Under the pieces are notes generated by a model. That model ran no database searches. It saw nothing but the letters and a program-made list of their open reading frames with translations, and was not told the origin of the DNA. A program made the translations under genes and the position numbers. From contig CM063509.1 in the NCBI GenBank assembly GCA_032207245.1, positions 104,818,021 through 104,882,020 on the forward strand: a stretch of 64,000 nt of DNA, given 5' to 3'. Positions 25,071 to 36,236 of the stretch are shown here, piece by piece; within the stretch, counting starts at the first letter, position 1, and the number at the start of each line of letters is the position of its first letter. This DNA is from Pardosa pseudoannulata (Eukaryota; Arthropoda; Arachnida; Araneae; Lycosidae).

Positions 25071-25481
25071 CAGGGTGTCCATAATCAAACTTCCGTATTT
25101 TAAAATTGTCTACAGTTGAAACTCTTGTTCAAAAATGTATAAAATGTAGAATAAGACGAATTAAAAAAAAGAAAAGTTCTAAATTTAACCACCAGGGGGA
25201 GTTTTTTGATAAATTTAGTGATTTGTTTAAAATTTCCCCAAAGTCAAAAATTGCATGGGTTGAGATCCGAGGATAGGGGTGGCTACAAACATTTTTGAAC
25301 AATTTTTTTTCTTCACTCAAACATATTCCCATCCTTTCATTTTGCCCTACACAACATTTCATAACTTTCTAAACAGTAGTTTAGTAGTTACTAGTTTAGT
25401 ATTTAGTAGTTATTAGTAGTAGTTTAGTAGTTTCGACTGCAGACAACTTTAAAGTAAAAAAGTTTAACTATGGACAGCCTG
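25071..25481. mobile_element. Mariner-type MITE with TA duplication (411 bp)
   Basis: Inverted termini CAGGGTGTCCATAATCAAAC at left and the complement of CAGGCTGTCCATAGTTAAAC at right, each bordered by TA (25069-25070 and 25482-25483). The interior is AT-rich with a 'tagtagtttagtag' simple repeat (25370-25430). No transposase is present. The 77-codon minus frame at 25129-25362 has no transposase motif. Confidence 0.78.
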
Positions 25482-25519
25482 TATATTGTAACGTTATATG
25501 GTTTCAATAAGATATGGGG

Positions 25520-25775
25520 GATTTAGGGGGGCGGGGGGCAGACAGAGCAGTTCCCAGTTTTCCGAGAATGACTGTAGTGTCTTTTGGAGGGGCCTGACTG
25601 CACATGACTGTTTGCAAGACCATTTCTACAGAATCGAAGTTTTAGATTCACCGGACTGTGTTTTGTGTGATTCTGGTCATCCAATGACTTTTGAGCATTT
25701 GAATAATTGCGTTGTACTTTCTCCGTATGAGGACATTGTTAAAAAGTATTGGAAAACCCGTGAACTAATGGCTTA
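25520..25775 (+). pseudogene. Non-LTR retrotransposon C-terminal fragment with CCHC-like motif
   Basis: The plus frame contains 'LTAHDCLQDHFYRIEV', then C-x2-C-x8-H-x4-C ('CVLCDSGHPMTFEHLNNC') and ends 'YWKTRELMA'. This resembles the 3' end (RNase H-distal, zinc-knuckle-like) of arthropod Jockey/I-clade LINE ORF2 proteins. The start Met at 25498 is fortuitous; the RT and endonuclease domains are absent, so it is a 5'-truncated copy. Its left edge sits about 40 bp from the MITE ending at 25481. The stretch after the stop (25780-25900) looks like a 3' UTR with a short repeated 'catggaacatataaat' motif. Confidence 0.65.
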
Positions 25776-25966
25776 GGCGCTAATTGTTCGCCATTTGTAA
25801 AATAATATATTGTAACGTCTCAGGGTTCCAGCATTTCTGATAGCACATAGGTGTCATGGAATATATAAATGGAACATGGAACATATAAATAGGACATGGA
25901 AGTAATAAAAATGCGTTTATACACTCAATACCATTTAAACGAGGAGTGGTTCTTTTACAAAATTAA

Positions 25967-26571
25967 AGGCCCCTTCACACTATGGGCCACCCCAAGCCAT
26001 TACCACTGTCTGGAAGGGGTATGGCTTATCGAGGTCGAAGAAGGCAGACTGCAAAATTGCGGAGGATGGCTTCGGAAGCGGTTCTTCCCCAAAGATCAAA
26101 GGCAACCAGTATGCGCTACCAAAGTGGGCAGTAGATTCTAATGTAGCCTCCACACTATGACCAATTATTCACCACTTCTTGATGGTGACCTTGAACGATG
26201 GTTAGCGGGTTGCATCCACACGCTGGGCCACTAAATGAGCCCAGCGCGTGGATTCATCCATAAGGTCTACTGTGCATTTTAGTTTCGCATCTGCTGCCTT
26301 TGATCTTTGGAGAAAAACCGCTCTGAAGCCATCGTCCACCAAGGCTATTTTATCGTCTGCCACCATCGACCACGATAAGCCATATCCCCGTCCAGACGGT
26401 CGTAATGGTTTGCAGTGGACCATAGTGTGGAGGAGCCTGTAGGATGCATACAAGCTCTCTGCTCATATAGTGACCCATTGTGTGGATGCAACCCTTGAAC
26501 CATAATTCAAGGTCGTTATCAGACCAGTACTGGAGTGGTGAACATTTGGCCATAGTGTGGAGGCTACATTA
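25967..26571. mobile_element. MITE cluster, second copy, with inverted termini and a nested element
   Basis: Left terminus 'ggccccttcacactatgggcc' is preceded by TTAA. A second terminus 'aatgtagcctccacactatg' starts at 26141, and the right end 'catagtgtggaggctacatt' is its inverted partner at about 26551-26571. An element of about 430 bp (26141-26571) therefore seems nested in, or joined to, the one starting at 25967. Interior blocks match 21327-21893. No transposase is seen, and the open frames on both strands here are shadows of the repeat. Confidence 0.62.
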
Positions 26572-27149
26572 TAAAAACGAAATGTGGGTCTCATTCACCT
26601 CATGCATGCTATTGTTTCCCTGCTAATTTATCCTTTAATTGCATAAATTTAAAATACCAGTATAACAAACTTTTTTAGTCGGTCATTGAATTAAATTTTT
26701 GTTTGTGTTTTTTTATTTCCAACACTTTTGTAGTTTTTAAAACAGTATTTGTTCTTAACATTTCATAACAAAACGCGTGAAATTAATAAATTTTTGTCCC
26801 CTTAACCATTGGAAGGAAAAGTGATCGAATCGTTTATTGTAATGGACAAAGAATTTGAAAAAAATATCTTTGAGTAGCACTACGATCACAAAATTTTTTT
26901 TAAAACCAGAACAAAGAGTAAGAGTTTTATTTATAATGTAGCAGCGTTTTGGACATTATCCTAACGCTATGCAGAAATCGATGTGCGAGAATTAAACGTA
27001 CAAATCACTGAACAAAAACGAAAGAAAAGACAACAATAGAATAATGTTAAATGATCAAGAAAACAAATTGGTCAGAAAGTCTCAATAACGAGAAAAGATG
27101 CATGGGTTCGAAAGGGCTGGGCATACAGGGAGACGTTCAGTACTCATCA
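26572..27149. other. Unassigned AT-rich DNA with one outlying satellite-like unit
   Basis: No gene. At about 26865-26930 'gagtagcactacgatcaca' resembles the 93-bp satellite that begins at 27150. Confidence 0.4.
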
Positions 27150-28060
27150 TTGAGTAAAAGTTAAAAGTAAAATTAATTATTTCTCATTTTCTTTTATTGA
27201 GAAAATTATCTTGGAGTAACTTTACGATCACAAATTATTTTTGGTTTAGAACAACAAGTAAAACTTAAGTTAATTATTATATTCTTTTCTTTGAGAAAAT
27301 TATCTCGGAGTAACTTAACAATCACAGATTATTACTGGATCAGAAAAATAAGTAAAAGTTAAGTTAATTATTTTTTTACTTTCTTTTGTAGAGAAAATTA
27401 TCTAGGAGTAACTTTACGACCACAGATTATTACTGGATCAGAAAAATAAGTAAAAGCTAAGTTAATTTTTTTTTCTTTTATTGAGAAAATTATTTGAGTA
27501 ACTTTACGATCACAAATTATTTTTGGATCAGAACAACAAAGTAAAAAATAAGTATTAAAAGCTAATTGTTATATACTTTTCTTTTTTTGAGGAAAATTAT
27601 CTCAGTAACTTTACAATCACAGATTATTACTGGATCAGAAAAATAAGCAAAAGTTAATTATTTTTTTATTTTCTTTTATAGAGAAAATTATCTAGGAGTA
27701 ACTTTACAATCACAGATTATTACTGGATCAGAAAAATAAGCAAAAGTTAATTATTTTTTTATTTTCTTTTATAGAGAAAATTATCTAGGAGTAACTTTAC
27801 AATCACAGATTATTACTGGATCAGAAAAATAAGCAAAAGTTAATTATTTTTTTATTTTCTTTTATAGAGAAAATTATCTAGGAGTAACTTTACAATCACA
27901 GATTATTTTTAGATCAGAAAAATAAGTAAAAGTTAATTATTTTTTTTATTTTCTTTTATAGGAAAAATTACCTCGGAGTAACTTTACGATTACAAATTAT
28001 TTTTGGACCAGAAAAATAAGTAAAATTTAAAAGTAAAATTAATTATTTTTTCATTAGTCC
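27150..28060. repeat. Satellite array, 93-bp monomer, 9 clear units
   Basis: The anchor 'gagtaact' (or its variant) occurs at 27214, 27308, 27406, 27496, 27603, 27696, 27789, 27882 and 27976. The four at 27603-27882 are spaced exactly 93 bp and are nearly identical, while outer units are diverged and 90-107 bp long. The monomer contains 'agagaaaattatctagga', 'atcacagattattactgg' and 'cagaaaaataagcaaaag'. It is non-coding. Confidence 0.92.
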
Positions 28061-28584
28061 ATATTTTCAGGCAACTTAATAGTCAATTAGTAAAAATTAT
28101 CTATTAAATATAATTACTAAAATTTAATTAATTAATATTTAAAAGGAAATTTACATTAGTTTAGTCAATTTTAAACATTAGGAATGTATAGTTTTAATAA
28201 TAAAATGCCATTATAACAGAAAATACTTTAAATTTTATAGCTGACGATCATTAATTTGTTCGCTGGTTTTTCAATTCTGCCAGCTGTAGAGTTGAAATAT
28301 ATTTTTTTATTCTTCATCCCGCTGAATCCTACCGTGCAACGTTAGCTAAATCATTTGCACCAACACTTCAGTGCTCTTGCCACACAGGATTTTTACATCC
28401 CGCATTTCCCTCGCAAACATCTGTTTAAACTTCCTTTGTGTGCCCGTGGAGTAGAGGGGAGGTATTCACAAAGAAAGAAAACATACGTGGTACACATGTG
28501 GAAAAGTTAAGAGCTAAAATAAACGGAAACAGTAGTACGTCTATTGTGGAAGTTATTAGAAAATAAAATTTGAAATAAAAAAGG

Positions 28585-29770
28585 AAGAGGGAATGCTAAT
28601 GCACTTTCAAAAATGTTTTAATTTGTGCTAAGTAAAGTTACCAGTGTCCGATTAAACAAGGAGGAGAGCCTTAGGCAGTTGAAATCTTGGGGCCCTGTAA
28701 CCTAATAATTTTTCGAAATAGGATTTTATCACACAACAGTTTTAAGAATGTAATTTTTGCACAAAAGCATAACAAGTTATCAACAAATTAATAGAAAATA
28801 TAAATAAAAGATAATTGATTGATAGTAAAATTGAAAAAATAAAGAATGATAATAAAATGTAAATAAAAGATAAAAAGGAAGAGAGGGACTCGTGGAATGC
28901 TAATGCACTTTCAAAAATGTTTTATTTTGTGCTAAATAAAGTGGCCAGTGTCGGATTAAACAAAGAGGAGGTCCTTAGGCAGTTGAAATCTTGGGGCTCT
29001 GTAACTTAATAATTTTCCGCAATATGATTTTATCACACAACAGTTTTAAGAATGTAATTTTTGCACAAAAGCATAACAACAAATAAAATGTAAAAGCATA
29101 TCACCAAATTAATATAAAATATAACTAAAAGATAATTGATTGATAATAAAATTGAATAAATAAAGATTGATAATAAAATATAAATAAAAGATAAAAAGGA
29201 AGAGGGGGACTCGTGGAATGCTAATGCACTTTCCAAAATGTTTTAATTTGTGCTAAGTAAAGTTGCCAGTGTCGGATTAAACAAGGAGGAGGCCCTTAGG
29301 CAGTTGAAATCTTGGCCCTGTAACCTAATAATTTTCCAAATATTATTTTATCACACAACAGTTTTAATAATGTAATCATATTGCACAAAAATATAACAAG
29401 TTATCACCAAATTAATGTAAAATATAACTAAAAGATAATTGATTGATAATAAAATTGAATAAATAAAGATTGATAATAAAATATAAATAAAAGATAAAAA
29501 GAAAGAGGGGGGACTCGTGGAATGCTAATATACTTTCAAAAATGTTTTAATTTGTGCTAAGTAAAGTTGCCAGTGTCGGAATAAACAAGGAGGAGGCCCT
29601 TAATCAGTTGAAATTTTGGGGCTCTATAACCCAATAATTTTTCGGAATATGATTTTATTACACAACAGTTTTAACAATGTAATTTTTGGACAAAAGCATA
29701 ACAAGTTATCACCAAATTAATGTAAACTATAAATAAAAGAAAATTATTAAATATTATAAAAAATAAAAAC
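28585..29770. repeat. Tandem array of a hAT-like element terminus, 4 units of 304-321 bp
   Basis: Unit starts (gaatgctaat) lie at 28591, 28895, 29216 and 29520 (spacings 304, 321 and 304). Each unit contains 'ccagtgtcggattaaacaag' followed by 'gaggcccttaggcagttg', which looks like a hAT terminal inverted repeat pointing right. A minus-strand hAT transposase C-terminus (29824-29979) follows, so the TIR orientation is right for that element's 3' end. See the separate finding. Confidence 0.78.
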
Positions 29771-29823
29771 GAATTAAAAATATCTAAATATTTGTTTTTC
29801 TCAAAATTTTTAACCGTGAATTT

Positions 29824-29979
29824 TTACAGAACTTCTTGGAATTCTATGTTCTGCAAGTCGTCGTATTCACTGGCCTTAAAGAGTGAGTTTAGCCTTTCTT
29901 GTGGGATTAAAGTTCGGTAACAGCTCTTTAGTACTTTTAAATTTGAAAATGTACGCTCACCAGTAGCGTTTATGATCAT
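29824..29979 (-). pseudogene. hAT transposase C-terminal dimerisation segment (remnant)
   Basis: 51 codons then stop. The core 'ATGERTFSNLKVLKSCYRTL' followed by 'QERLNSLF' matches the hAT C-terminal (hATC) region, usual form '.ERSFSKLK.IK..LRS.M.QERL..L'. Upstream (about 29985-30045) the segment 'ENLVPSTFSNV' is readable in another frame, indicating a frameshift. Nothing of the RNase-H-like catalytic core is present, because Helitron B begins at 30043. A dead relic of a ZMYM/TTF-type hAT. Confidence 0.75.
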
Positions 29980-30042
29980 GAAATACTATATATTTTTCTG
30001 TCATAACATTGGAGAACGTTGATGGCACCAAGTTTTCGAAAA

Positions 30043-30860
30043 TCCCCTATATAATAATAGCATGAGTTATCTGTCCGTCTGTCCTCGAATTTATGAAGCG
30101 GTTGGACCTGGAATGAATAAGGGCATCCATATTGGTTTCTTGATGAGTTGGGATTAGCAAAATTCGAAATCCACCCCTTCTCTCCTTTCTAGCATTTAAT
30201 ACCATTATTTCAAGCCCTGATTTTCCCGGTTAAGAGCAGGTGATTAAATTTATCTATTTATCGCATAATAAATAGGTAAAAATAATTTTTTTTGTAGCAT
30301 TATGACGTCATTCCTTTCACCATCTCATTTAATCCTTTCTTATATTAAATTATTTAAATATCGTCTGCATTATTTCATACGATTTATGACTGAACTTAGA
30401 TATAACGTAAATAATTTTCTTTTATATTTGGCTTAAAAAATAGGTTAGGTACGTATGTGCTAATTTAACATTTAATCATCGATTATTTTCTGTTGCAACG
30501 AAAATTTTACCACCGGTTTTAACAACAAATTCTATCTACCTCCAGGGTGTAGTGGAAACGATGGTTCTTTACTTCCATTAATTACAACGGTAAGAAAAAT
30601 TCGGAAGAACTTAACGATAATTTCGACGTAGCTAAGAAAACTTTGAATCATCTTTGTAAATGAATTCAACGTGATTCTAAACTGTATTCACAGTATCGGG
30701 AGATTTTAGAGGAGTATGAAGATAAACAAATTATTCAGAGAGTAGCATATAATTTTCTGTCAAAAAACAAACCATATTTTTATCTGCATCATAGGGTACT
30801 TTACAATTTTGGATAATTGAAAATTTTACTGATTCCGTCATATGATGGGCTATATGCTAG
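30043..30860 (+). mobile_element. Helitron B (non-autonomous, 818 bp)
   Basis: Starts TCCCCTATATAATAATAGC after host A and ends with a hairpin (CATAT...ATATG) just before CTAG (30857-30860) followed by host T. The same two ends occur in Helitron C (51540-53487, minus). Interior blocks 'tgattttcccggttaagagc', 'cgcataataaataggta' and 'attatgacgtcattcc' are shared with A and C. There is no coding capacity. It interrupts the hAT remnant to its left and serves as an empty-site reference for insertions in Helitron C. Confidence 0.8.
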
Positions 30861-31089
30861 TATGTTTATGTTAATTCAGAAAAGTATTATCATACCACTT
30901 TATCTTTCAACAATCAAGAAATGCAATACATGTATGCATGAGTAAATATTTCATATTTATTGTAAATCTTACTTCGATATTGTTGAATTGTTTTTAGCAA
31001 TAGGTTCCTGTATTTAGTAAGATTTGTTAATACTGCAGATTTCTTTGTTGTAATCAAAATTTCTTTAAGAACTTCTTTGTTTACATATA

Positions 31090-31968
31090 CAGTCAAACCT
31101 GTCTATCGCGAATCTCTTAGGAGTAAATAAAAAAATCGAGATAAACAGGTTTCGAGATACACAGGTTTTATGAAAATAGACTAAGAAAATTTCTTTACAC
31201 AATACAAAAGATTGAAAATATGAAGTACTTTTAGTTTTATTTACATACCTTACATAAAGTAATCCGTTACGAGTTTTTGATGCAAAACTTTTTTAGACTG
31301 GACAATTTTTTGTAGTTTTGACACAGCGGCAAAACAATCCTGATCAATATTTTCTTGGGATTCAAGAAAAATTCTTAGTGTTTCAATGACTTTTTCTAAT
31401 TTTTTTTGGCTGGCGTAGCAACTGTTTCTACATCGATGTTGTCCTCTTTGTCATGATCATCTTCATCATCATAAGTTCCCCGAACGTTTTCTAAAATTTT
31501 GGAATCAGTTAATAATGTTCCGCTCGTTACCACTGATTCATCTACTTCTATAAAATCTTTAAATGAAGTGTCAGTATTCAGTTTCTCTCTGATAATCATC
31601 CATTCCTTCGGGTTTTCATCAGTTTCCTCGGCCGGTTGCTCTTCGGTTTCTTTTAGATGTTGTTCTCCGACTGTGCATTTTTAGTACAATTCCCACCCAG
31701 TCCCTGACCATATAACCCCCCCGAGAGAGAAAATTAGAAGTGGATTTCCTGGAAATGGGAACTTGTGAGGCTGTCAACGCAATAAGGCTCTAAACTGGAA
31801 CGTTGTGTTTCTTTCAAAAATTCGAGATAGACAGGTTTGGGAAAAAAATAATTTGAGATAGGTTTGGAAAATACGTTAAATTTTTATTGAAAATGTAGGG
31901 AAATTGAAAAAATTCGACATAGACAGGTTTTTGAGATAAGCAGGTTTCGAGATAGACAGGTTTGACTA
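31090..31968 (-). mobile_element. Tigger/pogo-like element, deletion derivative (879 bp)
   Basis: Termini CAGTCAAACCTGTCTATC at left and an inverted match at right (GATAGACAGGTTTGACTA), each bordered by TA (31088-31089 and 31969-31970). Several internal copies of 'gatagacaggtttg' occur near both ends. The minus strand carries only the transposase C-terminal part. Confidence 0.82.
31250..31690 (-). pseudogene. Tigger/pogo transposase C-terminal remnant
   Basis: Readable minus-strand frames: 'KETEEQPAEETDENPKEW', then 'SFKDFIEVDESVVTSGTLL', an acidic run ('GTYDDEDDHDKEDNID'), a frameshift at an A-run near 31400, and 'KVIETLRIFLESQENIDQD' followed by 'KLQKIVQSKKVLHQKL'. This order (acidic linker, then a helical tail) is the usual C-terminus after the DDE domain in Tigger/CENP-B-like transposases. 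The N-terminal HTH and the whole DDE catalytic core are deleted, so it cannot be active. Confidence 0.72.
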
Positions 31969-31970
31969 TA

Positions 31971-32537
31971 TATGAGGAGAATAGTATTGATTAAATGACA
32001 TACGCAGAAAGAGGTACTCGTCATTTGTCTTTTAGGAATTTAAATATAAATATTTAAACAAATAATAAATCGGAAAAGATTTCTATAAAACAACTTCTCT
32101 CTCGGTTCTCATCTCATAACTGGCTTTCTTGCTGTTTGAATCATTTATTAATGTTTTGTATTTTGTTTTGTTGTTTATCCTCGGACTATGTGTTAAATTT
32201 TGTACTGTTATGTTTTATGCTCCGTGTGCTATGTTTTATTTTTGTAGTATAATTTAGTTGCATTTTTGTGGCAACACTATTTTAGTTTAGTTTATGAAGG
32301 AGAACTTTTTGTGAGTGATGGCCGCACGTTGCTGCTGGCATTATGATTAAAATAAGTTTAAAGACAAATGTTATAGTCTTCGTTTTTTTTTTTGTTTGTG
32401 TTATTGGTCCGCGTCGACATTCTGGTGCCCCAGATAAACAACAGGATAAACAACAAAACAAAATACAAAACATTAATAAATGATTCAAACACTTGCTTCT
32501 TCGCACAGGTATGGTCGCTGATTGGCTGGTTTCATCA
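31971..32537. other. Unassigned AT-rich DNA
   Basis: No gene recognised. The 89-codon minus frame at 32282-32551 overlaps the LTR edge and has no domain. Confidence 0.4.
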
Positions 32538-32810
32538 TGTGACCCCCCCATTGTTCAAAACACAAAAAACCGAAATCAGCTGATCTGAATTCTTCCTGTT
32601 TCGATCCGACTATAATAGCGTGGCGATGCAATGTCTGGGATGTTGACAGTTCAGTTGAATAAACATCACGCCCCTGATCGGTTGCGGTAATGAGCCCAGA
32701 GGATTGCCTGGAGAAGTCCGGAATTGGGACAGATAGCGAATGAGAATTCAACTTAAAAAAACTAGCTGTAACCTTAGCTGAAGTTCTCAGGTAACTGGAA
32801 TCATAACTGA

Positions 32811-32853
<43 letters not shown>

Positions 32854-33329
32854 GGTTTGCGGGACCGTAATTGATCTCCAGGTGTAAAAAAGCCTACAAT
32901 TTTACGACTCGGGGCTTTTCGATATTTTTTTACGTAGGTGCTTTGACCTCCAGGAAGTTTCCGCAACTTTTGACTGGAGCCCGCCTTTTAGTGATTACGT
33001 TCTGGAGACTCGTAAAGTCCGCTCACATAAGGAACGTCAGGGTCTCGGACACCGAACGGGGGATAGATTGGGTTTGCATTGCACCCTGGAAAGGCCTCCC
33101 CATTTTGTGAGATTATTTAATCTCTTTTTCGAATGTGATCGTCATGGTAATTTTACGCAAGCAACAATCCTCTACATTTCGACTTGTTTTGGGAGAATTA
33201 GAATCCGTTTGTAAATACTTTAAATACCCCGTATTTACTCCAGAAAAAATAAAAGGGATTTCCAATTCTTTTGTGACTGTGATCTTTCTTCAAGCTACTT
33301 TTTCACTCAAGAACATTAAACTCGTCACA
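32538..33329 (+). mobile_element. Solo LTR, family L1, copy 2 (792 bp), sense strand plus
   Basis: Inverted relative to copies 1 and 3. Starts TGTGACCCCC and ends CTCGTCACA. A 40-plus-base poly(A) run (about 32812-32850) expands a site that is only a few bases long in the other copies and accounts for its extra length. The TATA position is degraded to 'gtaaaaaagcc'; AATAAA occurs near 33248. Several open frames across it (32871-33110, 33135-33365) are LTR sequence. Confidence 0.72.
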
Positions 33330-34499
33330 GTACGTACGTTTGTACAGACATCAAAAGAAAATTAGTCGTAACTAGTTCAGGAATGGTTAAAATGGACGCT
33401 TAAAGTTTTGGAATTAAAGTTTCCCAGAACGTACTTGCAAACATAACACTTAAATTTTTTCAAACTGCAGTCAGTCATACTCAAACTAAATATTTTCGTT
33501 GAAATTTCAGGTTTGAAATTTATCGTGATATTTAAGTCTTTTCAAGACTATTGAATCAAAAATTATTAGAAATTACCTCACTAATGTCCAGTTTCCCAGT
33601 TTAGAAACAGTTAAAATATAGCGAATGGAATGTTTTTTTTTTGGAATGATTTTTCTATTTCAGCGAAGGTAGATATCAATCTTATAAACAGTCCACCAAA
33701 TTTTGTTATTTGAATTCCAAAGTCATTTTGCCATTTGAATCGACATTTTAAGTTTTGGAGCGTCGCACAGGGATTTTTTTTCTTTTTTTGTTGGTATATC
33801 AATTGAAATTGTGACTAATAACTATTTCTGTTATAAATTCTCCTTTCAAAAAATTGTGCTTAAGTTGGACCTGTATCAGACATATTGGATATAGCGCTTT
33901 CAACGTTAACCTGTTGGAAAAATAAAATTCAGGCTGGCCTGCTCGCATCTGAAAAATTTTTTAATATTATTTCACGTGATAGTAAGTTACAATTTAAAAA
34001 GAGTACAGTTTAAGATACACTTGGACCTGATGTCTGGTGGACAGCAACGAAGAAGGTTAAAGGCATTAACATAAAATTTGTTGATTTTACAATACCTCTA
34101 ATGAACTGTTGTGCCAGCTATAGAAAGATTATTTTCAAAGTTTGGAGTAATCCAAAAATAAATTACGAAATCGCTTAAATTTAGAGACAACTACAAAATT
34201 TGTTACTTGTAACCGTTTTTTGAATTCAACAGAAATTACACATAAAATAGCTTGTATAAAAAAATAAGTAAAACATTTTTTTTCTATCTTTTGTATTATG
34301 TTATATTTGTTTTTTCTCTGGTGTTATTTATATTATGACATTTTTAACAAATGTAACTTGCCTTTATCATATGCTAGTAAACTATGTTCGATTAGTATTA
34401 TATATATTGAAAAATGAATTTCAGTGGTTAGAACTGGTCAAAATTTATACTGACCAGGAAGGTTAAAACCAATGGTTTAAACCCCCATGGTTAAAACCG
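33330..34499. other. Unassigned AT-rich DNA
   Basis: No gene, RNA or repeat boundary recognised. Confidence 0.4.
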
Positions 34500-35274
34500 T
34501 GTAACGAATTTTCGTTACATTAAATTTCCAGATACAGATTTATCTACTACCGTGAGAAAACCCGGCATAAGGTTGAAATAGCAAACGTGCCTTTTGTGAG
34601 CACTTGAACTGAGCTCATCTTTAACTAGTGAAAGGACCTTGTTTCGCTCAGAATAGAATGCTGAATAGAGGATTGTTAACACCGAGGACCATCTCAATCA
34701 TTCTGTCTGAGAAATTCATTGGGATGCTGGTGAAGTGTTCCCAGTGTTAGTTTCAATGGCGTCCCGAAGAAAGAGTCTCACGATAGAAATCCTCTACATT
34801 GTAAGGGAAGCTGCAATACTTCCCTACCTTGTTCTCCAAAGGTTTGTCCAGAGGCATCGATTAGTGATCGGCGAGATTGCTCCTGATTACTGCAAACTCC
34901 CCTTGGAACTGGGCTTACACCTGTCCGGCTAGAGCAAGTCTACAAGCGGTTCCCTCGCCACGTCATCAACCAGATGTCCGATCAGTTGAGATGGACATTT
35001 GCGGTCAGACGACGATATAAAAAGACCGGAGTTCATGGCCCAGGGTGAATTTTTTCCCGTGAACTCATCGGCTGAAAGTGTCCCCCCCCCCCTTTTTCTC
35101 TCCAAACGATTAGGAAGCTGATTCCTGTAACGATCATCATTTCATTTGTAGATATTCATCGTTTTCACCTGTCTTCATCATAACTTCAACATTGTGTTTC
35201 TAATAAAGATCTTTAGTCTGTACGTAGGCCTCCGCTATCCTTTTTCCAGCTCAATTACAGGGCAAGATGCTACA
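34500..35274 (+). mobile_element. Solo LTR, family L2 (775 bp), with 4-bp TSD
   Basis: Perfect 4-bp duplication ACCG at 34496-34499 and 35275-35278. The LTR starts TGTAACGAA (which with the following TTCGTTACA forms a 9-bp-arm hairpin) and ends GCTACA. It has a TATAAAAAG box at about 35016-35024 and AATAAA at about 35201, giving U3-R-U5 order on the plus strand. This is consistent with a Ty3/gypsy-type LTR. No internal region or partner LTR is in the window. The 60-65-codon frames inside are not genes. Confidence 0.85.
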
Positions 35275-35278
35275 ACCG

Positions 35279-36236
35279 ATACAACCCTGATTCAGAATTG
35301 GCTGTCTACAGGTCGACCTGATGCTTTCTTCTCTATGAAGCAATACGAAAAAAATTTAAAGCAAAAATCCCAATCTGTATCCAAATTATAGAACACGCTA
35401 GTGTAAAAAAGAAATAAAATATCATCCTTAATCCGACTTATGTTATTTCAAATAACATATTGAATTCTGAAGCAATGCGTGCAATGTTCCCATCCACAAA
35501 ACGATGTCTTCATTCCATCACGCTGCCCAACCTGAAATCAAAGCGCGATTAAGGGTTTCTAACATACATTACGGCGTGAGAAATTTTGTCTTTGCTCTGT
35601 ATCTGGCTAATATGCCTGGTGAAATGAACTGATCAAGAAACTTGTGCTTCCGTCACGTTAGGAAGCTGCTAAATGTGGCATGACGGGAAATAGCCTAACG
35701 ATTCGCCACAACAGTTCCGCTTCATGTCCGAAATCAGAGTCGTTGCGAACTTTTTATCCGCTCAGATTTCGATACCCTCCAGCGCTGGTCGAAAGTTCCC
35801 TCTCCTTGGTTTTATATTCGGAAAATGAATGAATGGGTTTAGAAGGCTTAAAACTATTCGACAAGCATATATTACTGCATAGTTGAAAGAGTTTGTTTTT
35901 ATGTTTTAGGCATCCAAGCATTTTTTAATGTATAAGAAAGATAATTTTTTCGCAATTATTGTATTTCGATTATTATCCTCTTATCGTTGATGTTTCCTGT
36001 GATTATTTGAAAAGAAAAATGTTTACATAGGGTTAAACTGAGATAATAAAGTATAATTCGTAAAAAATGCACGATCTGACTGCTCTAAGCCTTAAGCTCT
36101 AATGTACTACTAGTTTTCTTAAATTTGTTATCAATCACCTATCATTCCATTTGCTATATAATATGCAACATCAGTAACGGCTTACAATTTAAATCAACTC
36201 TCGAAGTCAAATGCATTTTTTATTCCAGCTCAAAGA
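35279..36236. other. Unassigned DNA
   Basis: No gene recognised between the L2 LTR and the CT-rich tract. Confidence 0.4.

Noticed and set aside
8040..29770. Regularly spaced repeats considered as CRISPR-like arrays
   Set aside because: Units are contiguous with no unique spacers, and the genome is eukaryotic.
30914..31096. 60-codon minus frame between Helitron B and the Tigger element
   Set aside because: Considered as an upstream piece of the hAT transposase, but no hAT motif is present and the right end overlaps the Tigger terminus.
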